A stretch of 64,000 nucleotides of DNA, taken from positions 496,001-560,000 of the forward strand of contig NZ_JACVAK010000001.1 of assembly GCF_014851805.1 (NCBI RefSeq), read 5' to 3'. The notes below the pieces were generated by a model. It made no database searches and was not told the origin of the DNA. It saw only the letters and a list, made by a program, of their open reading frames with translations. How positions within the stretch are numbered: position 1 is the stretch's first letter; each line of letters starts with the position of its first letter. Positions 43,953 through 52,486 of the stretch are shown here, in pieces. A program made the position numbers and the translations under genes. The DNA is from Pseudoxanthomonas sp. PXM02. GTDB lineage: Bacteria > Pseudomonadota > Gammaproteobacteria > Xanthomonadales > Xanthomonadaceae.

Positions 43953-45055
43953 CAGAGATCCAGCTCGAGGTCGGTGGCGGCGCTGTGGATGCACAGCTTC
44001 AGCGCCTGGGTGGGTTCGTGCGCAAGGTCGCCACTGGGCAGGTGGCGGGTGCTGCCCGCGGACTTGCCGCAGGCGCAGGTGTTGCAGATGCCCATGCGGC
44101 AGCCCGACGGCGGCTTCAGACCCTGCGCCTCCAGCGCGTCCAGCAACGACGTTCCGCGCGCCACACGCAGGGTGCGCCCGCTGCGTTGCAGGCGGATGTC
44201 GACTTCGCCTTCGTCCACCACCGTCACCGGCGGCGCAGTGAACGCTTCGGCCTGGAAGGCAGCGACACGTGACGCGAGCAACCCGCGGGCGGTTTCGACG
44301 AAGCCACCCGGACCGCAGGCCATCACCTGCTGCACGGACAAGTCACCCGCATGCGCGGCCAGCAGCGCATCGTCGATGCGACCTGCGGCTTCGTCGCCGG
44401 CGGAGGCGGCTTCGCGCGTCAGCAGTAGGCGGAAGCGGAACCGCGGATGTGCGGATGCGAGCGCGCGCAGTTCGTCGAGGAAGCAGGCTTCCTCGCGGCG
44501 ACGCACCCAGTACAGTAGGGTCAGATCGACCGGCATGCCCTGCCCGGCCAGTTCGCGGACCAGCGCCATCAGCGGGGTGATGCCGCTGCCGGCGGCCAGC
44601 AACAGCAGCGCGTTATCCGGGGACGCGGGAAGCGTCATCTCGCCGAAGGCCTGGCCCAGTTCGACGATGTCGCCGATGCGGGCGCCTTCGCACAGGTAGC
44701 GGCTGACCTTGCCGCCCTCGATCGCCTTGACGGTGATCGGCAGCAGGCCGTCGGCACGCGGCGGCTCGGTCAGGCTGTAGCTGCGGGTCACGCGGGCGCC
44801 ATCAATCTCGACGCCCAGGTTCACATGCTGGCCGGCGCGATGGCCGGCCCAGTGCCGGTTCGGCTTGAACAGCAGGGTCACGGCGTCGGTCGACGCGGTT
44901 TCGCGAGCGACCAGGCGGGCCAGCGGCCGCTCCCAGGTCCAGGTGCGGTGGAAACGGGTGGCCCAGAAATCGAAGATATCCGGCTTCACCAACGGCCGGA
45001 TGAGGCGTTTCAGGGGACCGGGCCGGCGGGGGGTCGGACGGATCTGGGCGTTCAT
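43952..45055 (-). CDS. Ferredoxin-reductase-type electron donor (FAD, NAD, 2Fe-2S), DesC-like
   Basis: A 367-residue flavin oxidoreductase: FAD-binding domain with RSYSLTEPP and the pyrophosphate motif, an NAD(P)-binding domain with AAGSGITPLMALV, and a C-terminal plant-type ferredoxin domain with cluster ligands in CRMGICNTCACG and the fourth Cys in LKLCIH. It would pass electrons from NADPH to the desaturase. ATG 45055 (MNAQIRPT) is chosen; a TATAGT -10 ends 7 bp upstream, so the mRNA may be leaderless. Confidence 0.92.
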   Translation of the reverse strand: MNAQIRPTPRRPGPLKRLIRPLVKPDIFDFWATRFHRTWTWERPLARLVARETASTDAVTLLFKPNRHWAGHRAGQHVNLGVEIDGARVTRSYSLTEPPRADGLLPITVKAIEGGKVSRYLCEGARIGDIVELGQAFGEMTLPASPDNALLLLAAGSGITPLMALVRELAGQGMPVDLTLLYWVRRREEACFLDELRALASAHPRFRFRLLLTREAASAGDEAAGRIDDALLAAHAGDLSVQQVMACGPGGFVETARGLLASRVAAFQAEAFTAPPVTVVDEGEVDIRLQRSGRTLRVARGTSLLDALEAQGLKPPSGCRMGICNTCACGKSAGSTRHLPSGDLAHEPTQALKLCIHSAATDLELDL

Positions 45056-45061
45056 GGCCTC

Positions 45062-45121
45062 ACTATACCGCCGTGAAGACGCTTGTGTATACACTTGTAT
45101 ATTAATTTACGGGGCTATGAT
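45062..45121. promoter_or_regulatory. Divergent promoter with operator-like palindrome
   Basis: GTGTATACAC (45085-45094) is a perfect 10-bp palindrome, followed by TTGTATATTA. It overlaps both candidate promoters: leftward TATAGT (45067-45062, reverse strand) with its -35 position inside the palindrome, and rightward TTGTAT (45095-45100) with TATGAT (45116-45121) at 15-bp spacing. This fits repression of both genes by the adjacent TetR-family protein. Binding is inferred. Confidence 0.55.
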
Positions 45122-45154
45122 GCCCCTACCACCCCGTATGCCCGGTCTCTCCGC

Positions 45155-45814
45155 GTGATTCCCAACCCGCAACCGCAGCTCCAGGACGACCACGGCCCCG
45201 GCCGCAAGGCGTCCATTTCACGCGAAGACCTGATGGCGGCCGCCCTGAAACTGGTGGGCCCGCACCGCAGCGTCTCGACCCTGAGCCTGCGCGAAGTGGC
45301 CCGAGAGGCTGGCATCGCACCCAACAGTTTCTACCGCCAGTTCCGCGACATGGACGAACTGGCGGTGGCGCTGATCGACCTGGCCGGCCGCTCGCTGCGC
45401 AAGATCATCGGTGAAGCGCGACACCGCGCCACCAGCAGCGACCGCAGCGTGGTGCGCGGCTCGGTGGAAGCGTTCATGGAGCAGCTGCGCGCCGACGACA
45501 AGCTGCTGCACGTGCTGCTGCGCGAAGGCAACGTCGGCTCGGACGCGTTCAAGCATGCGGTGGAACGCGAACTGCAGTTCTTCGAGGAAGAGCTGTGCAT
45601 CGACCTCATCCGGCTGGCCGCGCGCGACAACGCGCCGCTGCACGAACCTGCACTGGTCTCCAAGGCGATCACCCGCCTGGTGTTCGCGATGGGCGCCACC
45701 GCAATGGACCTGCCTCCGGAAAAGGATCCGGAACTGATCGAACAGCTCTCGGAAATGGTCCGCCTGATCATCACCGGCTCGCGTGCCCTCGCCTCGCGCG
45801 GCGGCGGCCGCTGA
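45155..45814 (+). CDS. TetR-family regulator, FabR/DesT type
   Basis: A TetR-family repressor of 219 residues from GTG 45155. The N-terminal HTH spans about residues 20-70 (SISREDLMAAALKLV and STLSLREVAREAGIAPNSFYRQF), and the C-terminal ligand-binding domain contains the FabR/DesT-type segments LLHVLLREGNVG and ELQFFEEELCIDLIRLAA. Family members sense the ratio of unsaturated to saturated acyl-CoA and repress fab or des genes. The divergent neighbours are a desaturase and its reductase, which strongly supports a DesT-like role. The frame is open back to 45083; GTG 45155 is preferred because upstream residues do not resemble the family. Confidence 0.85.
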   Translation: MIPNPQPQLQDDHGPGRKASISREDLMAAALKLVGPHRSVSTLSLREVAREAGIAPNSFYRQFRDMDELAVALIDLAGRSLRKIIGEARHRATSSDRSVVRGSVEAFMEQLRADDKLLHVLLREGNVGSDAFKHAVERELQFFEEELCIDLIRLAARDNAPLHEPALVSKAITRLVFAMGATAMDLPPEKDPELIEQLSEMVRLIITGSRALASRGGGR

Positions 45815-45826
45815 CCGGCGATTCCG

Positions 45827-46333
45827 TCAGGGCGTGATGCGGATCGGCGTGCCCACCGGCACGCGCTGCCAGATCGCCTCGATCTCGGCGTTGGTCACGG
45901 CGATGCAGCCTTCCGTCCAGTCCGATTGCGATCCCGGCGGCGTGGCGCCATGGATCATGATGTCACCGCCCGGGTCGACGCCTCGCGCCACGGCCTGCCG
46001 GCGATCGGCCTCATTCGGATAGGACACACGCAATGACAGGTGGAAGCGGCTGCGGTCGTTGCGATACGTGATGCGGTAGTCGCCTTCCGGCGTGCGCTGG
46101 TCGCCCTGCTGCCGCTTGTGCCCTATCGGCGCACCGCCCAGCACGATGCGGTAGGTTGCGATGACGCGGCCACCGCGCAACAGATCCATCTTCCGCTGCG
46201 TCTTGTAGACATGGATCGCGTCCGCCTGCTGAGCGGCAGGCAGCAAGGGCGGCGGCCATCGTGTCGGTTCGCGCGCCTGCGACGACAGGCCGAGGGCGGC
46301 GAGCAGCAGGATCGGCCAGCGCCAGCGGCTCAT
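45827..46333 (-). CDS. L,D-transpeptidase (YkuD), secreted
   Basis: A 168-residue exported protein: signal peptide to about residue 20, then a compact YkuD domain with H128 in IMIHG and nucleophile C143 in WTEGCIAV. The motif HGx(14-15)EGC with a short spacer is the small ErfK/YkuD form, expected to act on peptidoglycan peptide stems. It overlaps the acyl-CoA dehydrogenase stop as ATGA. It converges on the TetR gene with 12 bp between stops. It is the third L,D-transpeptidase in the window. Confidence 0.9.
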   Translation of the reverse strand: MSRWRWPILLLAALGLSSQAREPTRWPPPLLPAAQQADAIHVYKTQRKMDLLRGGRVIATYRIVLGGAPIGHKRQQGDQRTPEGDYRITYRNDRSRFHLSLRVSYPNEADRRQAVARGVDPGGDIMIHGATPPGSQSDWTEGCIAVTNAEIEAIWQRVPVGTPIRITP

Positions 46334-47958
46334 GCCGGCAACGCCCGTGACAGCAATGCACCGACGTCCGCATCATCGGGCAGTGTGCCGAATGCAAGCC
46401 CATGCTCGCCGCCCAGCCGGCTGCGCACGAACAGCGCGGCTGCCGGACTGCCTGCACGCAGCAGCACCGCTGCCTGCAGTGCCAACGCCAGCCGTTCGAC
46501 CAGCATGCGCGTACCGGCCTCGCTCGCCGACGACAAGTCCGTCCGCAGGCGATCGACGAACGCGTCGTAGATCGCATCCCTGCCCGAGGCCGACGCGAGT
46601 TCGACAGCCACCGACTCGCGCGTGCCGGACTCACGCGACAGCGCCCGCAACACATCGAGGCACTGGATGTTGCCGCTGCCTTCCCAGATCGAGTTGAGTG
46701 GCGCCTGCCGGTACAGCCGCGGCAGGATCGATTCCTCCACATAACCGGCGCCGCCCAGGCATTCCTGCGCTTCGTTGACGAACGTCGGTGCGCGCTTGCA
46801 GATCCAGTACTTGCCCACCGCCGTGGCGATCCGCGCGAACGTCGCTTCGTGCGGATCGCGCGACGCTGCATCCACCGCCCGCGCCACCCTCAAAGCAAAC
46901 GCGGTGGCCGCTTCGGATTCCAGCGCGAGATCGGCCAGCACATTGCGCATCAAGGCATGGTCGACCAGCGGCTTGCCGAACGTCATGCGATGGCGCGCAT
47001 GGTGCAGCGCCTGCGCGAGTGCCATGCGCATTTCCGCAGCGGACCCCAGCATGCAGTCCAGCCGCGTCAACATCACCATCTCGATGATGCTCGCCACGCC
47101 GCGCCCTTCCTCGCCCACGCGCCAGGCGTGCGCACCGATGAACTCGACTTCGCTGGAGGCGTTCGCCCAGTCGCCCAGCTTGTCCTTCAGCCGCATCAGC
47201 CGGAGAGCATTCTTTCCGCCGTCATCCAGGCGGCGCGGCATCAGGAAGCAGGTCAGGCCACCTTCCGCCTGCGCCAGCACCAGGAAGCCATCGCACATCG
47301 GTGCCGAGAAGAACCACTTGTGGCCGACCAGCGCGTACGTGCCGTCACCGTGCGGCGTTGCGGTGGTGGCGTTGGCGCGCACGTCGGAGCCGCCCTGCTT
47401 CTCCGTCATGCCCATGCCCAGCGTGATGCCAGCCTTGTCGGCGATGGGCACATCGCGCGGATCGTAGTGCGGCGCGGAGGCTTTCGCCGCCCATGCGCGG
47501 AGGCCGGGTTCGCGTTGCAGGACGGGTACGGCGGCGTGTGTCATCGTCAGCGGGCAGCTGGTGCCCGCCTCCGCCTGATGGTGCAGATAGCTCAACGCCG
47601 CGCGCGCGACATGCGCGCCCGGTGCGGGCTCGTGCCATGACAGCCCGGCGACGCCGTGCGACTTCGCCACGTCCATCAACCGGTGATAGGCGGGATGGAA
47701 CTCGACCAGGTCGATGCGCTGCCCCGTGCGGTCATGCGTGCGCAGCCGCGGGCGGTCACGGTTGGCGTCGAAGCCGAACCGGTAAAGCTCATCGCCGGCC
47801 AGTGCGCCATAGGTCGCCACCCGCGATACGAACGCAGCCGCCCCTTCCCGCTCGACGGCGTCGCGCAATACGACATCGTCGCCCCACAGGTCGCGCGGCT
47901 CGAACGGTGGCGGCTGGTTGTCCACGCGATGCGTTTCGAATGGAGGAAGGTCGTCCAT
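46330..47958 (-). CDS. Acyl-CoA dehydrogenase family protein, AidB-like
   Basis: A 542-residue flavoprotein with the acyl-CoA dehydrogenase fold extended at both ends, as in AidB: N-terminal adaptive region, the FAD segment GMGMTEKQGGSDVRAN (about 191-206), the middle beta domain with HKWFFSAPMCDGFLVLA, and the C-terminal helical domain with YVEESILPRLYRQAPLNSIWEGSGN (in two parts). AidB of E. coli is part of the Ada adaptive response; the catalytic substrate is uncertain. ATG 47958 has GGGAG 7 nt upstream and was preferred to ATG 47973. Overlaps the L,D-transpeptidase start by 4 nt. Confidence 0.9.
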   Translation of the reverse strand: MDDLPPFETHRVDNQPPPFEPRDLWGDDVVLRDAVEREGAAAFVSRVATYGALAGDELYRFGFDANRDRPRLRTHDRTGQRIDLVEFHPAYHRLMDVAKSHGVAGLSWHEPAPGAHVARAALSYLHHQAEAGTSCPLTMTHAAVPVLQREPGLRAWAAKASAPHYDPRDVPIADKAGITLGMGMTEKQGGSDVRANATTATPHGDGTYALVGHKWFFSAPMCDGFLVLAQAEGGLTCFLMPRRLDDGGKNALRLMRLKDKLGDWANASSEVEFIGAHAWRVGEEGRGVASIIEMVMLTRLDCMLGSAAEMRMALAQALHHARHRMTFGKPLVDHALMRNVLADLALESEAATAFALRVARAVDAASRDPHEATFARIATAVGKYWICKRAPTFVNEAQECLGGAGYVEESILPRLYRQAPLNSIWEGSGNIQCLDVLRALSRESGTRESVAVELASASGRDAIYDAFVDRLRTDLSSASEAGTRMLVERLALALQAAVLLRAGSPAAALFVRSRLGGEHGLAFGTLPDDADVGALLSRALPA

Positions 47959-48019
47959 CACCGGCTCCCGCAACAGGCTGTCGATGCCGATTGTGCCCGA
48001 GGATCGGGGTGCGCCGGGA

Positions 48020-49234
48020 CTAGAGCGCCGAGAGGAAATCGGGCTTCAGCTTCAACGTCCCGAAGAATCCGTGCTGCGTGCCGCTGAGTACCCGCAGCAT
48101 GTGACCGCGCCCACCGGGCAGGCGACCCGCGGGCAGGAAACCGACATCGCGTGCGTAGGCGACCCAGTCGAGATCGGACTGGAAGATCGGCGTCAGCCAG
48201 CGGCTCCAGAACTGGTAGACCCCGACATGCGCTTGGCGCTCGCGCTGGTAGGCATTCAGTGAGATCGCGACATCGGACTGCGCGCGGAGTGCGTCGCGCA
48301 GCGCCATCGCGTCCATCAACGCCATGTTGACGCCCTGCCCCAGCTGCGGACTCATGCCATGCGCTGCATCGCCCAGCACGACGAGCCGATCGCGATGCCA
48401 GTGACGCAACGTGACGTCACGATAGCTGGCGCGCGCCAGCTGGTCCGCATCGAGGGTATCGGCCAGGCAGGCATCCGCCTCGGGCCACAGGCGGGCGACC
48501 TCATCGCGCCACGCCGGAAGACCACGCTGCCGCCATGCATCGAAATCGGCGATGGGCAGGCTCCAGAAGAAGCTGAGCCGCGGCGTGTCGTCGCCGGGTC
48601 GCGTCCCGACCGGCAGCAATCCGATCATCTTGCGCGCGGCCACATAGCGCTGGCGCAGTTCGTCGCCCCACGCCCAGTCGTCCTGCGGTACCAGTCGCCA
48701 CAGCGCGCCCCACGGATAGACAGCCTCGCGCTTCACCGCGCCGGTGGCACCGCGCAGCTTCGACGCTGACCCGTCCGCCGCGATCACCAGATCGAACGGA
48801 CCATGCCAGCGCCCATGCTGGTCGCGGATGCGGCGTGTGTCTTCGCTGACTTCCTCGATGGTGTGGCCACGATGCACCTCACCGTGCTCGGCCCAGGCCT
48901 CCGCCAGCAGCGAGAACAGGGCGCCGCGCTGCATGCCCAGGCCGAACAGGCGCGCATCCAGGCCCGCATAGCGCATGTCCATCACTGCACGACCGCAAGG
49001 CGTCTCGCCGTACAGACGGTTGACGCGACGGCCATGCGTCAGCACGTCGCGCAGCAGGCCCAGTTCCCACAACACCTGCAAGCCCGTCGGCTGCAGCAGG
49101 AAGCCGGCACCGACCGGACCGAGTTCCGGCGCACGTTCGAACACCTCCACCCGGTGCCCGTCGCGCGACAGCAGCAGTGCCGCCGCCTGCCCGGCGGTGC
49201 CGTAGCCGATGATCGCGATGTGCTGGGCATCCAT
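48020..49234 (-). CDS. FAD-dependent monooxygenase (PHBH fold)
   Basis: A 404-residue flavoprotein of the PHBH/UbiH-like group. The N-terminal dinucleotide motif is GYGTAG (10-15), the middle has DLVIAADGSASKLRG, and the second FAD motif is GDAAHGMSPQLGQGVN, about 280-295. It uses NAD(P)H and O2 for hydroxylation or epoxidation; substrate unknown. It sits downstream of the csp terminator and has its own ribosome site (GAAGGA 12 nt before ATG 49234). The gene for acyl-CoA dehydrogenase follows after 61 bp. Confidence 0.85.
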   Translation of the reverse strand: MDAQHIAIIGYGTAGQAAALLLSRDGHRVEVFERAPELGPVGAGFLLQPTGLQVLWELGLLRDVLTHGRRVNRLYGETPCGRAVMDMRYAGLDARLFGLGMQRGALFSLLAEAWAEHGEVHRGHTIEEVSEDTRRIRDQHGRWHGPFDLVIAADGSASKLRGATGAVKREAVYPWGALWRLVPQDDWAWGDELRQRYVAARKMIGLLPVGTRPGDDTPRLSFFWSLPIADFDAWRQRGLPAWRDEVARLWPEADACLADTLDADQLARASYRDVTLRHWHRDRLVVLGDAAHGMSPQLGQGVNMALMDAMALRDALRAQSDVAISLNAYQRERQAHVGVYQFWSRWLTPIFQSDLDWVAYARDVGFLPAGRLPGGRGHMLRVLSGTQHGFFGTLKLKPDFLSAL

Positions 49235-49290
49235 GGCGCGTGGCGGTCCTTCGGGGTGCGTAAACCGGTGTAGCGGAAACGACAGGCGTT

Positions 49291-49314
49291 AAAAAACCCC
49301 GCCGGAGCGGGGTT
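49291..49314 (-). terminator. Rho-independent terminator of the cold-shock gene
   Basis: Reverse strand: AACCCCGC (49314-49307), loop TCCG, GCGGGGTT (49302-49295), running into TTTTTT (49296-49291). A strong intrinsic terminator 19 bp after the csp stop. Confidence 0.9.
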
Positions 49315-49332
49315 CAAGAAAATCGTCTTGGA

Positions 49333-49539
49333 TTAGGCTGCCGGCGTGATGTTGGACGCCTGTGCACCCTTCGGGCCCTGGGTCAGCTCATAGCTGACGC
49401 GCTGGCCTTCCTGCAGGCTGCGGAAGCCCTTGCTGTTGATGGCGGTGTGGTGCGCAAAGACATCGGCGCTGCCATCTTCTGGCGCGATGAATCCGAAGCC
49501 CTTGGCATCGTTGAACCATTTCACGGTACCGTACGGCAT
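49333..49539 (-). CDS. Cold-shock domain protein (CspA family)
   Basis: A 68-residue nucleic-acid-binding OB-fold protein with RNP1 KGFGFIAP (13-20) and RNP2 DVFAHHTAI (about 26-34), the usual size of the CspA family. It binds single-stranded RNA/DNA as an RNA chaperone. ATG 49539 with AAGGA 12 nt upstream is the family start; the frame continues to 49629 only by chance. It has its own sigma-70-like promoter at 49601-49629 and a terminator, so it is a single-gene unit. Confidence 0.95.
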   Translation of the reverse strand: MPYGTVKWFNDAKGFGFIAPEDGSADVFAHHTAINSKGFRSLQEGQRVSYELTQGPKGAQASNITPAA

Positions 49540-49600
49540 AGCGCTTGTATTTCCTTTTCTGGATGCGGGTGGAATGTGTGGCGTGACGTCACACCCGCCG

Positions 49601-49629
49601 AGTATGCAAAGCCTGACGCGCGTTGACAA
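49601..49629 (-). promoter_or_regulatory. Sigma-70-like promoter of the cold-shock gene
   Basis: Reverse strand TTGTCA (49629-49624), 17-bp spacer, CATACT (49606-49601). The predicted start lies near 49594, giving a 5' leader of about 55 nt. The -35 box abuts the stop of the upstream phosphorylase gene. Confidence 0.65.
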
Positions 49630-50376
49630 TCACCCTCGCGCCAACGCGGCCACGAGGGACGGGATCCCGGAAGAGGCGGCAGCCACATTGGCCAGCACTT
49701 CGTCCATGGTGATCTCCTCGTCGGTACCGCAGCCCGCCGCCCAGTTGGCGACGATGGCCAGGCAGGCATATTCCAGGCCCATTTCCCGCGCCAGGCCCGC
49801 TTCCGGCATGCCGGTCATGCCGACCAGATCGCAGCCGTCACGGCGCATCCGGCGAATCTCCGCACGCGTCTCGAGTCGTGGCCCTTGGGTGGCGCCATAG
49901 CACCCGCCATCGAGCACCTCGACGTTCGCCTCGCGGGCCGCCGCGAGGATCTGCTGGCGAAGTAAATGCGTGTACGGGTCGCCGAAGTCGACATGCAGCA
50001 CCTCAGTACCCGGCTCTTCGCAGATCGTCGAGATGCGACCCCAGGTGTAGTCGATCAGCTGGTCCGGGCAGGCCAGCACGCGTGGACCGCAGGCGTCGGT
50101 GATGCCGCCGACGGTGTTGAGCGCCAGCACACGGGTGGCACCCAGGTCCTTCAGCGCCTGCAGGTTGGCGCGGTAATTGACCTGGTGCGGCGGCACCGAG
50201 TGGCCCTCGCCATGGCGCGCGAGGAAGGCCACGCGCCGGCCGCCGAGGGTGCCGATACGGACGGGACCCGAGGGCGCACCGAAGCGCGTATCCAGTTCGC
50301 GGGCTTCCACATCCTGCAGGTCGGCCAGCTTGTAGACGCCGGTGCCGCCGATGACGGCGAGCGCGATATCGGACAT
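49630..50376 (-). CDS. Methylthioinosine/methylthioadenosine phosphorylase
   Basis: A 248-residue purine phosphorylase of the MTAP/PNP family 2. Support: VIGGTGVYKL at the start, phosphate-binding RHGEGHSVPPHQVNYRANL, VLALNTVGGI and the ribose site GMTGMPEAGLAREMGLEYA. By analogy with Pseudomonas PA3004, which lies next to nagZ and hpt, the likely activity is cleavage of S-methyl-5'-thioinosine to hypoxanthine and methylthioribose-1-phosphate; MTA as substrate is the alternative. ATG 50376 follows AAGGA by 6 nt; an ATG at 50382 overlaps the hpt stop. Product hypoxanthine would feed the upstream hpt. Confidence 0.85.
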   Translation of the reverse strand: MSDIALAVIGGTGVYKLADLQDVEARELDTRFGAPSGPVRIGTLGGRRVAFLARHGEGHSVPPHQVNYRANLQALKDLGATRVLALNTVGGITDACGPRVLACPDQLIDYTWGRISTICEEPGTEVLHVDFGDPYTHLLRQQILAAAREANVEVLDGGCYGATQGPRLETRAEIRRMRRDGCDLVGMTGMPEAGLAREMGLEYACLAIVANWAAGCGTDEEITMDEVLANVAAASSGIPSLVAALARG

Positions 50377-50378
50377 CG

Positions 50379-50948
50379 TCATTCCTTCAGTGCGTAGATG
50401 CCCGGCAGGTTGCGCCCCTGCTCGTGGTAGTCCATGCCGAAGCCGAACACGTAGCGGTCCGCCACCTCCAGGCCCACGTAGTCGGCGCAGATGCCCGCCA
50501 CGCAGCGGTCGTGCTGCTTGATGGTCAGCGCGGCGATACGCACGTCGGTGGCGCCCTGTTCCAGGCACCATTGCTTCACGGCGAGCAGCGTGTGGCCCTC
50601 GTCCAGGATGTCGTCCACCAGCAGCACACGACGGCCGTACAGCGCCGTCGCCGGCCGGTGCTTCCACACCAGTTCGCCGCCGGTGGTCTCGCCGCGGTAG
50701 CGGGTGGCGTGCAGATAGTCGAATTCCAGATCCAGCCCCAGCGCCCCCAGTTCCAGCGACAGCTGGCCGGCGAACGGCAGCGCGCCGTGCATGATGGTGA
50801 GGTAGACAGGCACTTCCCCGGCATAGTCGCGCGCGATCGGCGCCGCCATCTGCGCGATGGCGCGATCGATCGTCGCGCGGTCGACCAGCAGGTCGGCATT
50901 GGCCAGCGCATCGGCCAGCTTCGGTCGCGGATTGCCCAGCGATTCCAT
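50379..50948 (-). CDS. hpt: Hypoxanthine-guanine phosphoribosyltransferase
   Basis: Salvages hypoxanthine (and guanine) with PRPP to IMP/GMP. The 189-residue protein has the PRPP loop RRVLLVDDILDEGHTLLA (about 115-132), the YLTIMHGALPFAGQL segment and GADYVGLEV-like C-terminal base-binding part (ICADYVGLEVADRYVFGFG). ATG 50948 overlaps the nagZ stop (ATGA). It lies between nagZ and the methylthiopurine phosphorylase, so hypoxanthine recovery is the natural link. Confidence 0.92.
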   Translation of the reverse strand: MESLGNPRPKLADALANADLLVDRATIDRAIAQMAAPIARDYAGEVPVYLTIMHGALPFAGQLSLELGALGLDLEFDYLHATRYRGETTGGELVWKHRPATALYGRRVLLVDDILDEGHTLLAVKQWCLEQGATDVRIAALTIKQHDRCVAGICADYVGLEVADRYVFGFGMDYHEQGRNLPGIYALKE

Positions 50949-51955
50949 CAAACCACTCCCTTCAAGTTGTCGATCACGTGCGTCTGTGCGTCGCCGTAGC
51001 GCGCATCGGCGATCAGGCCATCCCATCCCAGCGCGCCGCGGCCCAGCACGCCGAGCACGGCAGCGGTGTTCAAGGCACGGCCTTCCACCGCCTTCAGCGA
51101 CTCGTCCACCAGCTTCGGCGAGCAGACCAGCACCACGTCGCAGCCGGCGTCCAGGTGATCGTGGATGCGCTGCTTCACGCCACCGGCCGAGAACGCCGCC
51201 GCCATGCCGATGTCGTCGGAGAACACCACGCCACGGAAGCCCATTTCCTCTCGCAGGATCTTCTGGATCCAGAACGGCGAGTAGCCCGCCGGTTCGGGCG
51301 CGACGGCGGGATACTTCACGTGCCCCATCATCACCGCATCGGCCTTGGCCTCGATGCCGGCGACGAACGGAATCAGGTCCTCGGCGCGCAGCACGTCCAG
51401 CGAACGCGGATCGACGGCATCGTCGAAGTGCGTGTCTTCCAGCACGGTGCCGTGGCCGGGGAAATGCTTCAGCGTGGCCGCCATGCCGGCGCTGTGCATG
51501 CCGCGCACGTAGGCACGGGTGAACTCCGCCACGATCTGCGGATCGGCATCGAAGGCGCGGTTGCCGATGGCGCGGTTGCCACGCGCCAGGTCAACGACGG
51601 GAGCGAAGCTCAGGTCGACGCCGCTGGCAATGATCTCGCTGGCCATCAGCCAGGCGTGTTCTTCGGCACGCGGCAGCGCGGCCTGCGGGTCCTGCGCATA
51701 CAGCTTGCCGAACACCTCCAGCGCCGGCAGGTCGCTGTAGCCGTCGCGAAAGCGCTGCACCCGGCCGCCTTCCTGGTCCACGCAGACCAGCTGCGGGCGC
51801 GGCGCGGCGGCACGGATGGCTTGCGACAGTTCCGCCACCTGGGCGCGCGAGGCGAAGTTGCGGGTGAACAGGATGACGCCGGCGACGGCGTCATGCTGCA
51901 GCCAGTCGCGCTCCTGCGCGGTGAGTTCGGTGCCGGCGATGCCGATGACGAGCAT
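50948..51955 (-). CDS. nagZ: Beta-N-acetylhexosaminidase
   Basis: A cytosolic glycoside hydrolase family 3 enzyme that removes GlcNAc from anhydromuropeptides in peptidoglycan recycling. The 335-residue protein shows the family signature KHFPGHGTVLEDTHFD, in which the loop His and Asp act in catalysis, plus CVDQEGGRVQRFRDG at the N-terminal side and FSDDIGMAAAF with the nucleophile Asp. Length is standard for NagZ. It starts 12 bp after the CYTH gene and overlaps hpt. Confidence 0.96.
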   Translation of the reverse strand: MLVIGIAGTELTAQERDWLQHDAVAGVILFTRNFASRAQVAELSQAIRAAAPRPQLVCVDQEGGRVQRFRDGYSDLPALEVFGKLYAQDPQAALPRAEEHAWLMASEIIASGVDLSFAPVVDLARGNRAIGNRAFDADPQIVAEFTRAYVRGMHSAGMAATLKHFPGHGTVLEDTHFDDAVDPRSLDVLRAEDLIPFVAGIEAKADAVMMGHVKYPAVAPEPAGYSPFWIQKILREEMGFRGVVFSDDIGMAAAFSAGGVKQRIHDHLDAGCDVVLVCSPKLVDESLKAVEGRALNTAAVLGVLGRGALGWDGLIADARYGDAQTHVIDNLKGVV

Positions 51956-51967
51956 TTCGGAAAGTCC

Positions 51968-52486
51968 TCAGGAGATATCGGTGGCGGCGCGTTCGTCGTC
52001 CGACCACTGCGTGTACGGCCGCGACGCCAGGGCCAGATTGTAATAGCGCGCGGCGTCGGTGACCTGTTTGCCGGCCCAGGCCGGTTTCACGAAGGCTTCA
52101 TCGGCGTGGTCCAGTTCGATCTCCGCCACCACCAGGCCGGCGTTGTCGCCGAGGAACTCGTCGACTTCCCACAGATGGCCCTCGTGGCGGACGTAGTGCC
52201 GGCGCTTGTCGATCACCCCGCCCACGCACAGCGCCAGCAGCGCTCGCGCATCGGCGACGGGGATGGCGTAGTCGAATTCCTGCCGGGTGGCGCCCAGCTC
52301 GCGCGATTTCAGGTTGAGGTATGCCGCATCGCCCTGGATGCGCACGCGCACCGAGGCCTTCTGTTCTCCGCGGTCCATCGCGCCCATGTCGTTGATGTAG
52401 CCCTGCGCCATCGGCACGACCTCGTGCGCAGCCTCGCGCCAGCTATCGCCGGCGACCAGGAATTTGCGCTCGATCTCGATGCCCAT
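51968..52486 (-). CDS. CYTH-domain protein
   Basis: A 172-residue protein with a full CYTH fold: N-terminal EIERKFL (4-10), basic strands with RVRIQGDAAYLNLKSRE, and acidic strands EVDEFLG and VVAEIELDHADE. These bind triphosphates with divalent metals; bacterial members are inorganic triphosphatases, thiamine triphosphatases or adenylate cyclases, and this short single-domain form most resembles the triphosphatase-like group. ATG 52486 shares one base with the rlmD stop (TGATG). Confidence 0.85.
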   Translation of the reverse strand: MGIEIERKFLVAGDSWREAAHEVVPMAQGYINDMGAMDRGEQKASVRVRIQGDAAYLNLKSRELGATRQEFDYAIPVADARALLALCVGGVIDKRRHYVRHEGHLWEVDEFLGDNAGLVVAEIELDHADEAFVKPAWAGKQVTDAARYYNLALASRPYTQWSDDERAATDIS

